Made by a program: the position numbers and the translations under genes. The notes beneath the pieces were generated by a model. That model saw only the letters and a list, made by a program, of their open reading frames with translations, was not told the origin of the DNA and did no database searches. 64,000 bases of DNA from Gonatopus flavifemur (taxonomy: Eukaryota > Arthropoda > Insecta > Hymenoptera > Dryinidae), in contig JAFFJZ010000070.1 in assembly GCA_018340375.1 (NCBI GenBank), positions 496,001 through 560,000 of the forward strand, read 5' to 3'. Below, one piece after another: positions 11,027 to 21,450 of the stretch; position 1 is the stretch's first letter, and every line of letters starts with the position of its first letter.

Positions 11027-11745
11027 CCTGAACAATAAACAATTGAGTATAAATGAGGAAAGAACAAAATTCATGATTTGTACAACAGCGAAAACATCAA
11101 GACGAACGGAAATCAGAATAGATGCAGAGACAATTCAGCATGTGAAAGAATTTGAATATCTAGGGAGCATAATTACAGGAAACGGTGGAAGCGGAAGAGA
11201 TATAAGAGCAAGAATAGCACAAGGAAAACAGGCTTTTCGCTGGAAGAAACAGTTACTATGTTCGAAGAACATTAGTTTAGCAGTGAGGAAGAAATTCTTG
11301 AAGAGTGACGTTTGGAGCACAGCATTTTATGGTTGCGAAATTTGGACAATTGGAAAAACGGACCAACGGAGACTTGAAGCTTTTGAAATGTGGTGTTATA
11401 GAAGGATGCTTGGAATGAAGTGGATAGAGAAAGTAAAGAATGGAGGAGTACTTGAGAAGGTGAATGAAAAAAGAAGTCTTTTGAGACAGGTCGTGAAAAG
11501 CAGAAGCAATCTGATAGCACACACCTTAAGGCATGATGGCTTATTGAAAATAATATTGGGAGGAAAAATGAATGGCAAAACTCGAAGAGGTACACCTAGA
11601 TTGAGTTATATGAAGCAAATAATACAAGATAAGGGTTGTCGTAGATAAGCAGAAATCGAGCGGTTGGCGGATGATAGACAGGGTTGCAGGATTTCATCAA
11701 ACCAGTCATAAGACGGATGACTTCATGATGTTGATGAATCTTACT
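11027..11745 (+). pseudogene. RTE/BovB-like LINE, copy C, 3' fragment
   Basis: Encodes the C-terminal third of the RTE ORF: TKFMICTTAKTSRR, EFEYLGSIIT, the QGKQAF segment, YGCEIWTIGKTDQRR, FEMWCYRRMLGMKW and the RSNLIAHTLRHD segment. It stops at 11646 (TAA in place of the tyrosine codon seen in copy E) but is readable onward to the SSNQS end and the (ATG)n-like tail at about 11725-11742. It is 5'-truncated at about 11027. Its 3' tail abuts another RTE fragment in the opposite orientation. Confidence 0.85.
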
Positions 11746-12990
11746 TCTATATCCTCACATTTTTCCTCTAACCATTGTTCTTCTGCTCTCCTTGATTCTC
11801 TCATTATTTTTTCCCTCAGTGCCTTGTACGTCTGCTGGTCTTGTTCGCTATTCTTATTCTTGTATTTCCTCCTTCATTAATCAAATCGAAAATTTCTTCA
11901 GTTATCCATGGTTTCTTAGGTTCCACTCCATTGACCTTCAAAATTCCATCCGCACATTGTTCTATATTTCCCTTCATATTCGTCCATCTACTCTCTATTT
12001 CCAAGTCTTTCTCTTCTCGATCCTCCGATTTTTTGTCCAAAATCACTTTGAATGCCTCCTTTTTTTGTTCTCGTTTGAGATTCTTCAAATTCCATCTTTT
12101 TTGCATTTTCCTCTTCTTCTTCAGAGCTTTGAATTCCAGAGAACGTTCCATGAGCAACATATTGTGATCACTATCTATATCTGCGCCTGGATAAGTTTTA
12201 CAGCTTTTCCCTTGGTTTCTGAATTTTCGTTTCACTAATATGTAATCAATTTGGTATTTCGCTGTGTCTCCTGTCATTGTCCAAGTATAGATTCTTCTTG
12301 GATGATTTTTGGATAATGTGTTGGTGATAACCATTTCATGGCTTTCACAGAATTCGATTAAACGTTGTTCTCTTTCATTTATTTTTCCCAACGCGAAATC
12401 TCCTTTCATATTGCCCTCTTTTCCTTGCCCTACTACCACATTTCAGTCACCTATGATCATCAAATTCCCTCCTCCCTTTACATATCCTATCACTTCTTCT
12501 ATTTCATCGTACATTTTTCCGATATCTTCCTCCGAGTACGCAGATGTGGGCATGTATACTTCAACTATAACAGTGTCTACCGGTTCTGTTCTGACTCTGA
12601 CCATCATTACGCGTTCGCTATGTTGCGAATAATTTTCTATCCTATTCCCCACTCTTCTATGCATTATAATTTCCACACCTGCTTGACCATTCTTTGACCC
12701 TGTATGAATGATTCTATAATCCCCACTCCAGGAATCCCCTTCTTGCGGCCATCTCATTCCGCTGATGCTCATTACATCGATGCCCAACCTATTCATTTCT
12801 AATTTCTAATTTTCTAGTGTTCTTGTTCGCCTCAGTGATCTAACATTCTACGCTCCGACTCGAAGAATGTTCTCTTTCTTCCCTATCTGCTTTGGTTTTC
12901 TATCTTGTTCGGTGAAGCTCCCTCGAGCAGCCTCCACCCGGAGATCCGAACGGGAGGCTATTCTACCTCCGTAATATTTTACTCGAGAGA
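11746..12990 (-). pseudogene. RTE/BovB-like LINE, copy D, endonuclease half
   Basis: Minus-strand 5' half of the RTE ORF. The start region reads a VRSLRRTRTLEN segment near 12850 (the tryptophan of the usual WNVRSL is a stop codon), then IDVMSISGMRWP with the catalytic glutamate position lost, YMPTSA, then GD followed by a stop, the FCESHEMVITNTL segment, RRIYTWTM, YQIDYILVK and GADIDSDHNML (catalytic SDH). It ends near 11746, before the RT begins. This is the only copy in the window with the complete endonuclease region, and it has several stops. Confidence 0.85.
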
Positions 12991-13010
12991 ACGCCATCAT
13001 GTTGTTGTCG

Positions 13011-13374
13011 GCTCTCTTTTTTTTCAATAAATCAAGATTTCAAAATTCTAGCTTTGGAAAAGAATTTCATTCCTTCGGGAATATTGGAAGATGTCAAGAA
13101 AGGTAATTTTCCCTTGCTTCCCCTCTGTTTTTGCCGATGTTACTGGCGTTGTGATGATTTACTTTCTCTCAGTTTGTATTCTCCCTTTCGAGTAGGTGAT
13201 TCCACCCGAAAAAAAGACTCAAATCTTTGATACTTATCCTCCCCACCACATAAAGGAAGCAGATACCACCAAGGATGGATAAGAAAGATATCAAGGACAG
13301 ATATCAAGAATATCGCCTTGGAAAACCCGCAATCATCCCACGGGGAGGAATAATTACTCCATGTGATGCTGAAA
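13011..13374. other. non-coding stretch
   Basis: Lies between LINE copy D and the P-like transposase. It is probably 3' flank of the latter; no further signal seen. Confidence 0.35.
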
Positions 13375-14485
13375 TTAACCCTCCTCGACATTTACGGATT
13401 TGTAACATAGAACGAGGTTGTTTCCCCTGGGATGCTCTAAGCTCTGAGAACATATCTCACACTTGATGTTTGATCTTATTGATCGCACAACACTGCCGCT
13501 TATGTATGCAATTACGTCATCTACAGAGTCATTGAAAAAGAATAAACCTGGCTTATCACACCTTCCATTGAGAACTGATACAAAGATATCATCCGAATCT
13601 TCTTTAACAACATTCTTGTCGCTTATGTTATCGCATATGTAATCATCAACATTGTTCTTTGTACCAGTTGAAATATGCTCCGTAGATAAAAGTGACGTAT
13701 CATCTTTTGGTTCACAATTGCCTGTCAGCGGTATATGCACATTAGTATGGATCAATGGGTTTTTATATGCAGCTTCAAACTGTCGTGCCGTTGGGTTATT
13801 ATCAGATCCCCCGCGACGTTGAACACAGGAAAAAAAAGTCTCCAAATGATCTTGAGACGATTTGTAAGTCAACAAAAATGTCATGTCATCTCATTCTCCT
13901 GGAACATCATCTCAGTAAGTTCCAAAACATTTTGCAAATCTTGAATGAATCCCAAAAAACCGATTCTTCTCCCACTTTGTAGAATTGGAATATTGTCAAT
14001 TCTTGAGCCTTTTATGTATTCAATATGAGATGCAATTCTAATTTCCATACCTTCTAAGTTTTCAGTTATTATCGCGTGTTTCCCAGGGTTGTTATTATAG
14101 ATATTCCGAGAATTCAGAATATCAAATATGTCATTCATCGTCTGACAAAATTGAGCTGTTGGGCCTGCACCTTCAAATTTCGAAAGTTCTCCATCGTATC
14201 CAAGAGTTTGTAACGCATTTGCCACACTGGAACTGAAGAATTGAGCCGCTAATCGAACCTCCATTTTTTCATTGTGAAATCCTATATGACGTCGTCGAAT
14301 TCGGGTAGCCATATGGAGACCTCCTCTGGCCTGTATCTCGACTAACGAAAAAAATCCCAAACAATTTCGTTGACACATGACAAGCATCAAGCGTCATAGT
14401 AATTTCTTTTTTATCGAACGGATGTAGAATAGTACCTATCATATCACTTTCAGAGATTTTTGCTCCTAACGTTCCGACCGTCTTT
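13375..14485 (-). pseudogene. P-element/THAP9-like transposase, C-terminal part
   Basis: Minus-strand segments resemble the C-terminal half of P-element and THAP9 transposases: an LDACH segment near 14390, the KMEVRLAAQFFSSSVANAL and GPTAQFCQTMNDIFD segments, FLGFIQDLQN, and then the diagnostic SQDHLETFFSCVQRRGG followed by NNPTARQFEAAYK near 13850-13770. The C-terminus has a CEICSQSLEHP segment. The frame changes near 13883. The N-terminal part of the same gene lies at 16948-17470, separated by an RTE LINE flanked by a 9-bp direct repeat. The frame break and LINE insertion make it non-functional. Confidence 0.8.
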
Positions 14486-16938
14486 ATATTGGAATGCGGT
14501 AGTAGGACAAGGAAAAGAGGACAACATTATAGGAGATTTCGCGTTAGGGAGGAGGAACGATAGAGGACAACGTTTAGTCGAATTTTGTGAAAATCATAAG
14601 ATGGTTATCACAAACACTTTATTCGAAAATCATCCAAGAAGAATCTACACTTGGAAAATGCCAGGAGATACAGCAAGATATCAAATTGATTACATATTAG
14701 TGAAACAAAGATTTAGAAACCAAGTGAAAAACTGTAACACTCATCCCGGTGCAGATATAGATAGTGACCATAATATGTTGATGATGAAATGTTCTCTGAA
14801 ATTCAGATCTCTGAAGAAGAAAAGGAGAATGCAGAAAAGATGGAATTTGGAGAACCTCAAGCAAAAACAAACACATGAGGCATTCGAGAAAATGTTGGAT
14901 GAAAAATTGGGAGATCAAAAAGAGAAAGACTTGGGAATAGAGAGGAGATGGACAAAGATGAAGGGGAATATAAGAGAATGTGCGGATAAGATTTTGAAGA
15001 ATGATGGAGTAGAACCTAAAAACCCATGGATAACGGGAGAAATTTTAGGATTGATAAATGCAAGAAGAAAATACAAGAATAATGATAGCCAAGAAGGCCA
15101 GCAACGATACAAATCATTGAGAAATAAAATAATAAGAGAATCAAGGAAAGCAAAAGAACAGTGGTTAGAAGAGAAATGTCAGGGAATAGAAATAAGATTG
15201 CATTTAGGAAAAATAGATGAAGCATATAGGATTATCAAAAGATTTTTCGGACAAATAAAATCTAGAAGCAATAAGATTAGAAACTCTCTAGGACGACAAT
15301 TGATAAAAACGGAAGAGAAAATAGAACAGTGGATCAATCATTTGGAAAACTTGTATAGAGGAAACGATGATATAGCACTTTTAGAGAAGGAGGAGGATGT
15401 AGATGAGGAAGAATTGGGAGATTCGATATTGAGATCAGAATTCGACAAGGCTTTGAAAGAATTGAAGAATAATAAAGCGCAAGGCATAGATGGCATAAGT
15501 GCGGACCTTATAAAAGCCTCCAGTGGGGGAACTTGCGACGCACTGTTTGAATTGATCAGAGATATGTACGGAAAAGGAGAAGTACCGGAAGATTTCCAAA
15601 AGAATAAAATTGTCGCTATCCCGAAAAAACAAGGGGCAGACAAATGCGGGAACTACAGAACGATCAGTTTAACTTCACATGCTTCAAAAATACTGACCAA
15701 AATTATATACAGGAGGATGGAAAATAAAATAGAGAGTAGATTGGCAGAAGATCAGTTTGGTTTTAGGAAAAATAGGGGAACGCGAGAAGCAATCTTAGCA
15801 CTCAGGGCAGTAATAGAGAAAGGGATAGCGCTGAAGAAATCTGTGTACATAGGTTTTGTAGATATACAAAAGGCTTTCGATAATGTGGACTGGGAGATGT
15901 TTGCGATCCTGAAGAAGGTGGGAATAAATTATAAAGATAGAAGAATAATATACGAATTATATAAGAATCAAAGTGCAATAATAGACATAGAGGGTCAGGA
16001 AGGGGAAGCACAAATAAGAAGAGGGGTGAGACAAGGATGCTCATTATCGCCACTGATGTTCAATTTATATATAGAAGAAGCAATGAACGAAGTGAAGGAG
16101 GAAATTCAATCGAAATTACAGATTCAGGGAGAAAATATAAGTATGTTGAGATTCGCGGATGACATAGCTATATTGGCCACGAGTAGTACTGAGTTAGAAA
16201 ATATTCTCAACACTATGAGAACAATATTATTGGAAAACTATTGTATGAATATAAATAAAGACAAAACAAAATTCATGATGTGTACAGCAGCGAAAACAGC
16301 GAGAAGAACGGGAATCAGAATAGATACCGAGACAATTGAACAGGTGAAAGAATTCAAATATCTAGGAAGCATAATTACAGAGAACGGCAAAAGCGAAAGA
16401 GATATAAGAGCAAGAATAGCACAAGGAAAACAGGCTCTTCACCAAAAGAGACAGTTATTATGCTCAAAAAATATAAGCTTAGAAGTAAGGAAGAAATTCT
16501 TGAAAAGTTACGTTTGGAGCACAGCATTATATGGTTGCGAAACTTGGACAATGGGGAAAACTGATCAACGAAGACTTGAAGCTTTTGAAATGTGGTGTTA
16601 TAGGAGGATGCTCAGAATAAAATGGATAGACAAAGTCAAAAATGAAAAAGTACTCGAGCAGATAAACGAAGAAAGAAATCTTTTGAAACACATCGTGAAA
16701 AGGAGAAGCAATCTTATAGGACACACATTACGGCATGAGAGTTTATTGAAAACAATATTGGAAGGGAAAATGAATGGTCAAACTGGTAAAGGTAGACCTA
16801 GAGCAAGTTATATGAAGCAAATCGTACAAGACAAGGGATGTAGTAGATATGCAGAAATTAAACGTTTGGCGGATAATAGACAGGGGTGGAGGGTTTCATC
16901 AAACCAGTCGTAAGACTGATTACTTCATGATGATGATG
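14486..16938 (+). mobile_element. RTE/BovB-like LINE, copy E, inserted in the P-like transposase
   Basis: A 5'-truncated LINE running from inside the endonuclease to its 3' tail. ATATTGGAA occurs at 14486-14494 and again at 16939-16947, so a 9-bp target-site duplication brackets it. The 3' end is an (ATG)n tail (about 16927-16938). The host sequence on both sides belongs to one P-like transposase gene on the opposite strand. This is the longest and least damaged of the RTE copies here. Confidence 0.9.
14490..16913 (+). CDS. RTE/BovB-like LINE polyprotein (partial endonuclease, RT, C-terminus)
   Basis: An open frame of about 800 codons, without stops, that can be read from 14460 though the LINE itself begins near 14490. 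It contains the back half of the APE endonuclease (NTLFENHPRRIYTW, YQIDYILVK, catalytic SDH at about 14763), a linker, and a full reverse transcriptase with KAQGIDGISADLI, FGFRKNRGTREA, VDIQKAFDNVDW (first Asp), RRGVRQGCSLSP and RFADDIAIL, whose FADD box lies at 16152-16163. The C-terminal RTE-type region has YGCETWTMGKTDQRR and FEMWCYRRML. Intact RTE ORFs are usually about 1000 residues, so roughly the first 150-200 are missing. The RT motifs look catalytically intact, but with no 5' UTR, promoter or complete endonuclease it should be immobile. Confidence 0.9.
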   Translation, partial: WNAVVGQGKEDNIIGDFALGRRNDRGQRLVEFCENHKMVITNTLFENHPRRIYTWKMPGDTARYQIDYILVKQRFRNQVKNCNTHPGADIDSDHNMLMMKCSLKFRSLKKKRRMQKRWNLENLKQKQTHEAFEKMLDEKLGDQKEKDLGIERRWTKMKGNIRECADKILKNDGVEPKNPWITGEILGLINARRKYKNNDSQEGQQRYKSLRNKIIRESRKAKEQWLEEKCQGIEIRLHLGKIDEAYRIIKRFFGQIKSRSNKIRNSLGRQLIKTEEKIEQWINHLENLYRGNDDIALLEKEEDVDEEELGDSILRSEFDKALKELKNNKAQGIDGISADLIKASSGGTCDALFELIRDMYGKGEVPEDFQKNKIVAIPKKQGADKCGNYRTISLTSHASKILTKIIYRRMENKIESRLAEDQFGFRKNRGTREAILALRAVIEKGIALKKSVYIGFVDIQKAFDNVDWEMFAILKKVGINYKDRRIIYELYKNQSAIIDIEGQEGEAQIRRGVRQGCSLSPLMFNLYIEEAMNEVKEEIQSKLQIQGENISMLRFADDIAILATSSTELENILNTMRTILLENYCMNINKDKTKFMMCTAAKTARRTGIRIDTETIEQVKEFKYLGSIITENGKSERDIRARIAQGKQALHQKRQLLCSKNISLEVRKKFLKSYVWSTALYGCETWTMGKTDQRRLEAFEMWCYRRMLRIKWIDKVKNEKVLEQINEERNLLKHIVKRRSNLIGHTLRHESLLKTILEGKMNGQTGKGRPRASYMKQIVQDKGCSRYAEIKRLADNRQGWRVSSNQS

Positions 16939-16947
16939 ATATTGGAA

Positions 16948-17470
16948 GATGCACCGTCAAATGTGATATCGCATACTTCAATATTTTTCTCATGAAGTAC
17001 GCCTAAAATGTCACATAATATTCCACTTTTTCCTTTACCCGAAAGGGAATTTATAAGATAGTATGCTAATGGCGTTTTGAAATATCCGTTGGTCGCTACG
17101 AGCATGAGAACTGAAGCGTTCGTTGCCTCCTGGGGCTCATTATCTCCTTCATTCCGGCCAAGATTCACGTATCCATGTATCTCATGACCGGTCACTTTGA
17201 AACGTTCACAAATTGCCATCTCATCAAGAGTTGAACTGAAATAAAACTTTTTCTTTTTTTCATCCATCATTTGACAAATACTTCCCAGAGCTTCTTTTGA
17301 GATTCCAGGATTATGATTAACAGAGATATGCCAACGGCGTCAAGTGCTTGAATGAGGTAGAATAGTCAAATATTCGTCCCTCAAAAAGTTATATGCTGAA
17401 GGTGAATAAAAATGCAGAGTTGTAGAAAAACTCCTCAAGGATTCTGGAAACTCTTTGAAGCGGGTCCGAT
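16948..17470 (-). pseudogene. P-element/THAP9-like transposase, N-terminal part
   Basis: Minus strand from about 17470: an LHFYSPSAYNFLRDEY-type segment, then LPHSST, a W-containing segment and ISKEALGSIC after a frame break near 17340, then a clean frame with YVNLGRNEGDNEPQEA, VLMLVATNGYFKTPLAYYLI and ITFDGASSN. This matches the start of the RNase H-like catalytic core of P/THAP9 transposases. The THAP DNA-binding domain expected upstream is not visible at 17471-17922. The reading continues at 14485 on the other side of LINE copy E. Confidence 0.8.
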
Positions 17471-17922
17471 TCAGGGGAGTTTGGAGCAAGTCATGTAAGA
17501 CTGGAGGAAAGGATTCCTGTTAGGCATAGAAGGACAGTGATCAATGGGATGGAAATGATAATGGTAAAATAGTATGTGAAACGTAATCACATTAGAAGAC
17601 ATTTTATTCTCACACCTTGAATTCATTATTTTTATGTAAGCCTACACATCAATCAGTATGAGCACACTGTACTTTGTTCTGGACTATGCTGTTGAATAGG
17701 GTTTTACACAATAATGACACCATTCTAAAGACTAATCAATACCCCACTGTGAGAATAAGTGTATTCGGTTTCTGCACATAATTTGAATTGTAAAGCAGTG
17801 ATTTCATTCGGTAAGCTATGCTGAGATTTACAGTGAAGCAATCCTGCACAAGGGTGAACGTATATTCAAATAAGATTCCATTGATAATAATTATGATTAT
17901 AGGAGATTCTGAATAGGATTCC

Positions 17923-18075
17923 GCAGTAGAAATGCTCTAGATATCGACTAGGCATATAACGCTGAACAAGAAGAGAACTGGACAACTTGGAAGTGCCTCA
18001 CAAGTGCCTTGCAAGTCATCTAGTTCTTCTCTAGTTCAGCATTACATGCCTTGTCAATGCCTAGAGCATTCCTGC
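17923..18075. mobile_element. foldback MITE of about 150 bp
   Basis: The left arm (GCAGTAGAAATGCTCTAG from 17923) and the reverse complement of the right arm (GCAGGAATGCTCTAGGCAT, ending at 18075) pair along about 60 bp each, with both arms passing through a GCTGAAC motif. The unit is almost a complete palindrome. It lies two bases from the next MITE. The stretch 17471-17922 upstream shows nothing recognisable. Confidence 0.65.
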
Positions 18076-18077
18076 TA

Positions 18078-18344
18078 CACGGAGAAAAAGGTATCTTGAA
18101 GAATACCATAATTTATGGACTTCTGGCGTTGGTCTGGCCCGAGTCAAAATATTTACGTGAAGTTACCTCTAAAAGTACCATAAAGGCTGGGACTTCTATG
18201 AGGAAGGTACCATACTTCTGTAGGAAAGTCCAAGAAGTTATGGGACTCTCAGAGGTTCGTTTAAGTGAATATTCTGACTCGGGTCAGACCAACGCCAAAA
18301 ATCCATAAATTCTGGTATTTTTCAAGATATCTGTTTTCTCAGTG
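18078..18344. mobile_element. palindromic MITE with TA target duplication
   Basis: Long inverted arms (CACGGAGAAAAAGGTATC at the left; CACTGAGAAAACAGATATC as the reverse complement of the right) extend for about 75 bp through GGCGTTGGTCTG and CCCGAGTCA. TA dinucleotides flank the unit at 18076-18077 and 18345-18346. An open frame across it is an artefact of the palindrome. The end motif CACTGAGA is shared with the 1903-2787 element. Confidence 0.7.
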
Positions 18345-18920
18345 TAGGATCATCCTCTCGAGGAAATCTTATTATTTTTTAATCAAGAGACGCGGTAGCG
18401 TTTCGACGCCAAGTACATGGAAAAACCGGAAAAATTCACTATAAATGAAGAAGCAGGAGTCGTGCGCTACCGTGTATCAATATACGTGAACCGAGTTTTA
18501 ACCTACAATAATAAACTCTCATGCACAATAAATCATCACACATTATGTTTATTGAAAAAATAATGACACTTTCACTATATCATTCGAATATACACTTTCG
18601 ATTAGGCACACTACGAAGTTGATCCGTTCACGCGATCCCGGGAGACGAACGTTCCAAATCTTCATGCGATCAAAATATCTTCAATATCACTGGTTTGGTT
18701 TATCAGCGATCCCTTCTTATCACTGTAGATTTGTTCATCCAGTCTGTCTCTTTCTTTCTAATAGTGAGATGTAATCTTTCTCTTCCTTCTTCCCAACATC
18801 CAATCAGAGACTAGTGTCCACTGAGCACTTATGTATATGGAAACGGTAGGAACGTGAAATATTTTGTCAACGAAGCGATTGACAAGTTATGATGATGATA
18901 TTCAAAAAATTATCATCATA
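18345..18920. other. non-coding stretch
   Basis: Nothing recognisable between the two MITEs. Confidence 0.35.
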
Positions 18921-19335
18921 TGTGACCTGGTCTACGAGAATGGGGCTTAGGTGTGAGAACAAGTCCTCGAGAAAACAGCTGTTAAAGATAAACAAGTCAT
19001 TTTATCAGTTTCGCTTTAGTTGTTCGCTTCTCCCTCCATCCCACCGCATCCCACTCTGTTCTAGGACATACAGTGTTGTTTTTTTGTTTTGAATAATATC
19101 GTATTTGATCGCGTAATTTCGTGGTTTTGCTTAGTTTTATAATTTGATCTCCAAATTTTTTTCATTTTCAATCATTTCTGCTCTCCTCTTTGTACATTTT
19201 TAGCGAACTTCCCTACCAGTTAGAAACTTCTGGTTCGCGCCATTCGGAAGAGCATATTTTACTCCATCCAAATCGCCGAAAAAGTGAAAAATGATTTTTT
19301 CATACCTAAGCCCCCTTTTCGTAGGCCAGGTCACA
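18921..19335. mobile_element. TIR element with TA target duplication
   Basis: The left end TGTGACCTGGTCTACGAGAA and the reverse complement of the right end TGTGACCTGGCCTACGAAAA match over about 33 bp, both continuing into GGGGCTTAGGT. TA flanks it at 18919-18920 and 19336-19337. The 415-bp interior has no transposase; a non-autonomous Tc1/mariner-type element is the likely identity. Confidence 0.75.
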
Positions 19336-19613
19336 TATAAAATGTATGGATTACAGATTTTCACGGTACAGGTTTTTATTGTTGATTCGACAGTAATAAT
19401 AACTTCGAAGATATGCGCATATAACAGAGGAATTCATTGGAGTTTAATTGATGAATGAAGTTATTTGTGAAAAAGAAACACGAGAAAAATTTGAGGGATC
19501 ATGCATGGCAGGTGGTTTGTTGGTATTGGTTCCTGCGATAAGATTTCGAGGCGAATCATGGAACAAATCATGCGGGATCCAGTGAAGGGGAATGATTCAG
19601 AGTTATACATTAC

Positions 19614-19875
19614 TTCTTAGGTGTGAGCGTACTGGATGTACGATAACGCCTTGACGGATCATCTGCTACCGTCTGGTCCTACAACTAGAGTTGTAGGAGA
19701 CAGATTACATGGGTCATCAGCAAGTTTGGTGAAAGTTGGCTGTTTAACTTTATTTGCTGTTTCTGCACAAGCAAAAGTATGGATACACCACTTCTTAGGT
19801 ATAACTGTACTGGATATACGATAACCCCTTGACGGATAATCTATCAACGCCTTGTCCTACAACTGTAATGGCATC
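19614..19875 (+). repeat. 178-bp tandem duplication, second copy partial
   Basis: TTCTTAGGTGTGAGCGTACT at 19614 recurs as TTCTTAGGTATAACTGTACT at 19792, with matching sequence through the CGATAAC and CTTGACGGAT blocks and GTCCTACAACT. The first unit spans 178 bp and the second about 80 bp. No coding potential is evident. Confidence 0.65.
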
Positions 19876-20021
19876 TCCTGGTATAATGTGGAATTGAATA
19901 TGATGTATGCGAATCTAATTAGCAAAATTTATACACGTTCTTTCACACATAATGATTCATCCAGGTCATTTCAGTAAGAGTGATGATTTTTCTAGATTTT
20001 TCCAATTCACCGAATTATTCG

Positions 20022-20790
20022 TCATAATTTGGGTTGAATAACTGTAATTGAAGAGGCTCACTGGACCTTGTCAAATCTTATGGAATCTTGAACAACGTTC
20101 TGGTTGAAGTGATTTGGAATCCTATGCGATCTTATTTGAATAGATTTCATGAATTTTGTTGATCATGATGTATAGCTAACGCAAAGATCTATGTTGAATA
20201 TTCCACTGCGCTCCTGCTTTCTCTGTATTCGCCTATGATGTCATCCGATGAAATCAATAACAACAATAGCTAGTATAAGAATCTGTGATACGTATCCTTC
20301 ATTTCTGCTATAGCTTCATCCAAATGTGGTTCTGCTTTGAGAAACTAACAGAAGTCCAGCTGTTCCACCAAGGAAGTATATCTAATTTACCAATTCATTA
20401 ATCATAATTTGAATTGAACAACTGTATGGAAGAGGCTCACTGAACCTTGTGAAATCTTATGGAATCTTGTACAACGTTCTGGTTGGAGTCAATTCGGAAA
20501 TTTTCAATGAGATCTGGTTGGATTCATTGAGCTATTTGAAATCCTATGCGATTTTATTCGAATAGATTTGATGAATTTCGATGATCATGATGTATAGCTA
20601 ACGTAAAGATCTATGATATATATTTCACTGCACTCCTGCTTTTTCTATATTCGCCTATGAAGCCATCTGATGAAACCAATAGCAGCGATAGCTAGTATAC
20701 AAATCTGTGATACGTGTGCTTTATTTCTGCTTTGTCTTCATCCGCCTTCGGATCTGCTTCAGAGAACTGACAGAAGTTCCGCTGCCTAAA
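20022..20790 (+). repeat. 381-bp tandem duplication
   Basis: CATAATTTG begins two consecutive units at 20022 and 20403. Shared landmarks include AGAGGCTCACTG, CAACGTTCTGGTTG, a GATCATGATGTATAGCTAACG block and the CTGTGATACGT block. Diverged copies in inverted orientation lie at 31205-31775. The unit has no ORF. The flanking 20791-21205 stretch shows nothing recognisable. Confidence 0.75.
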
Positions 20791-21205
20791 AGGTTTGTGG
20801 CATATTAACTGCGCTCTTGCCCCAAGGATTATTGCTTTGTTTACTCCTGGTTAATATCTCATAGCAATTCATGAATAAAATGATCTTTTTATGGAATACT
20901 ACGGATTTTCAAGCAGGATATTCATAAGTGAACCACGAAGTTCTTTGAATTTCTTTGTATAATTCATCATGAATCCTCATGAATATGAATTCATAGGTAT
21001 TCATTATGAATCATAAGGACAGATTGTGATGGGTAAATCCTAACCCATTCACAGAGGCGCAAGGGTCGTTGAGCGCCTCCACGATCCCTGTCGTGGATAT
21101 TTATTAGGAACCGTAGGACCTGAAATATATCGATGAAAAACAAGCAATATGTTCACAATAGTCTTGGAGGGGTCAAGGGACAGGGGAGCGCTCAAGGAGA
21201 GGGAG

Positions 21206-21450
21206 TGGGTTGATTTTAATCAACCAAACAAGAAGAAAATCAACTTTCAAGATTAGGCACGTGTTTCACACATATATGTATATTTTCATTAATATCACAA
21301 GATTCTCACGACTTGGTCGTGGGAAGGAGAATGCAGATGAACAATTCAAGTTCGTGAAATTAATTTAGGGAACACAGGGAATATGGAAAGGGAGAAAAAT
21401 ACGGGGGGGCACGACCATGAGGTGGTATTCTACACGGACGAGGCCGTTTA
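21206..21450 (+). repeat. repeat module, copy 1 (second copy at 29.7-30.7 kb)
   Basis: It starts TGGGTTGATTTT with a small palindrome (GGTTGATTTTAATCAACC), passes CACGTGTTTCACACATATAT and ends ACACGGACGAGGCCGTTTA. The same order occurs at 29698-30665, where other elements interrupt it. The right edge at 21450 is exactly where the Transib remnant begins, so the Transib or a rearrangement truncated it. It may be part of an LTR or leader of the gypsy element at 26.7-29.7 kb; I could not prove that. Confidence 0.7.

Noticed and set aside
11746..12697. Plus-strand ORFs over LINE copy D, and plus-strand ORFs at 3865-4415
   Set aside because: They are antisense shadows of RTE LINE coding sequence on the minus strand.
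11027..12990. Copies C and D as one twin-primed LINE
   Set aside because: In twin priming the inverted 5' part precedes the sense 3' part; here it follows the tail, so they are treated as separate fragments.
18078..18308. Open reading frame across the MITE
   Set aside because: It is explained by the palindromic arms and contains no protein motif.
21206..21450. Definite LTR of the gypsy element at 26.7-29.7 kb
   Set aside because: The module has no clear TG...CA borders, primer-binding site or position consistent with a leader, so it is recorded only as a repeat.
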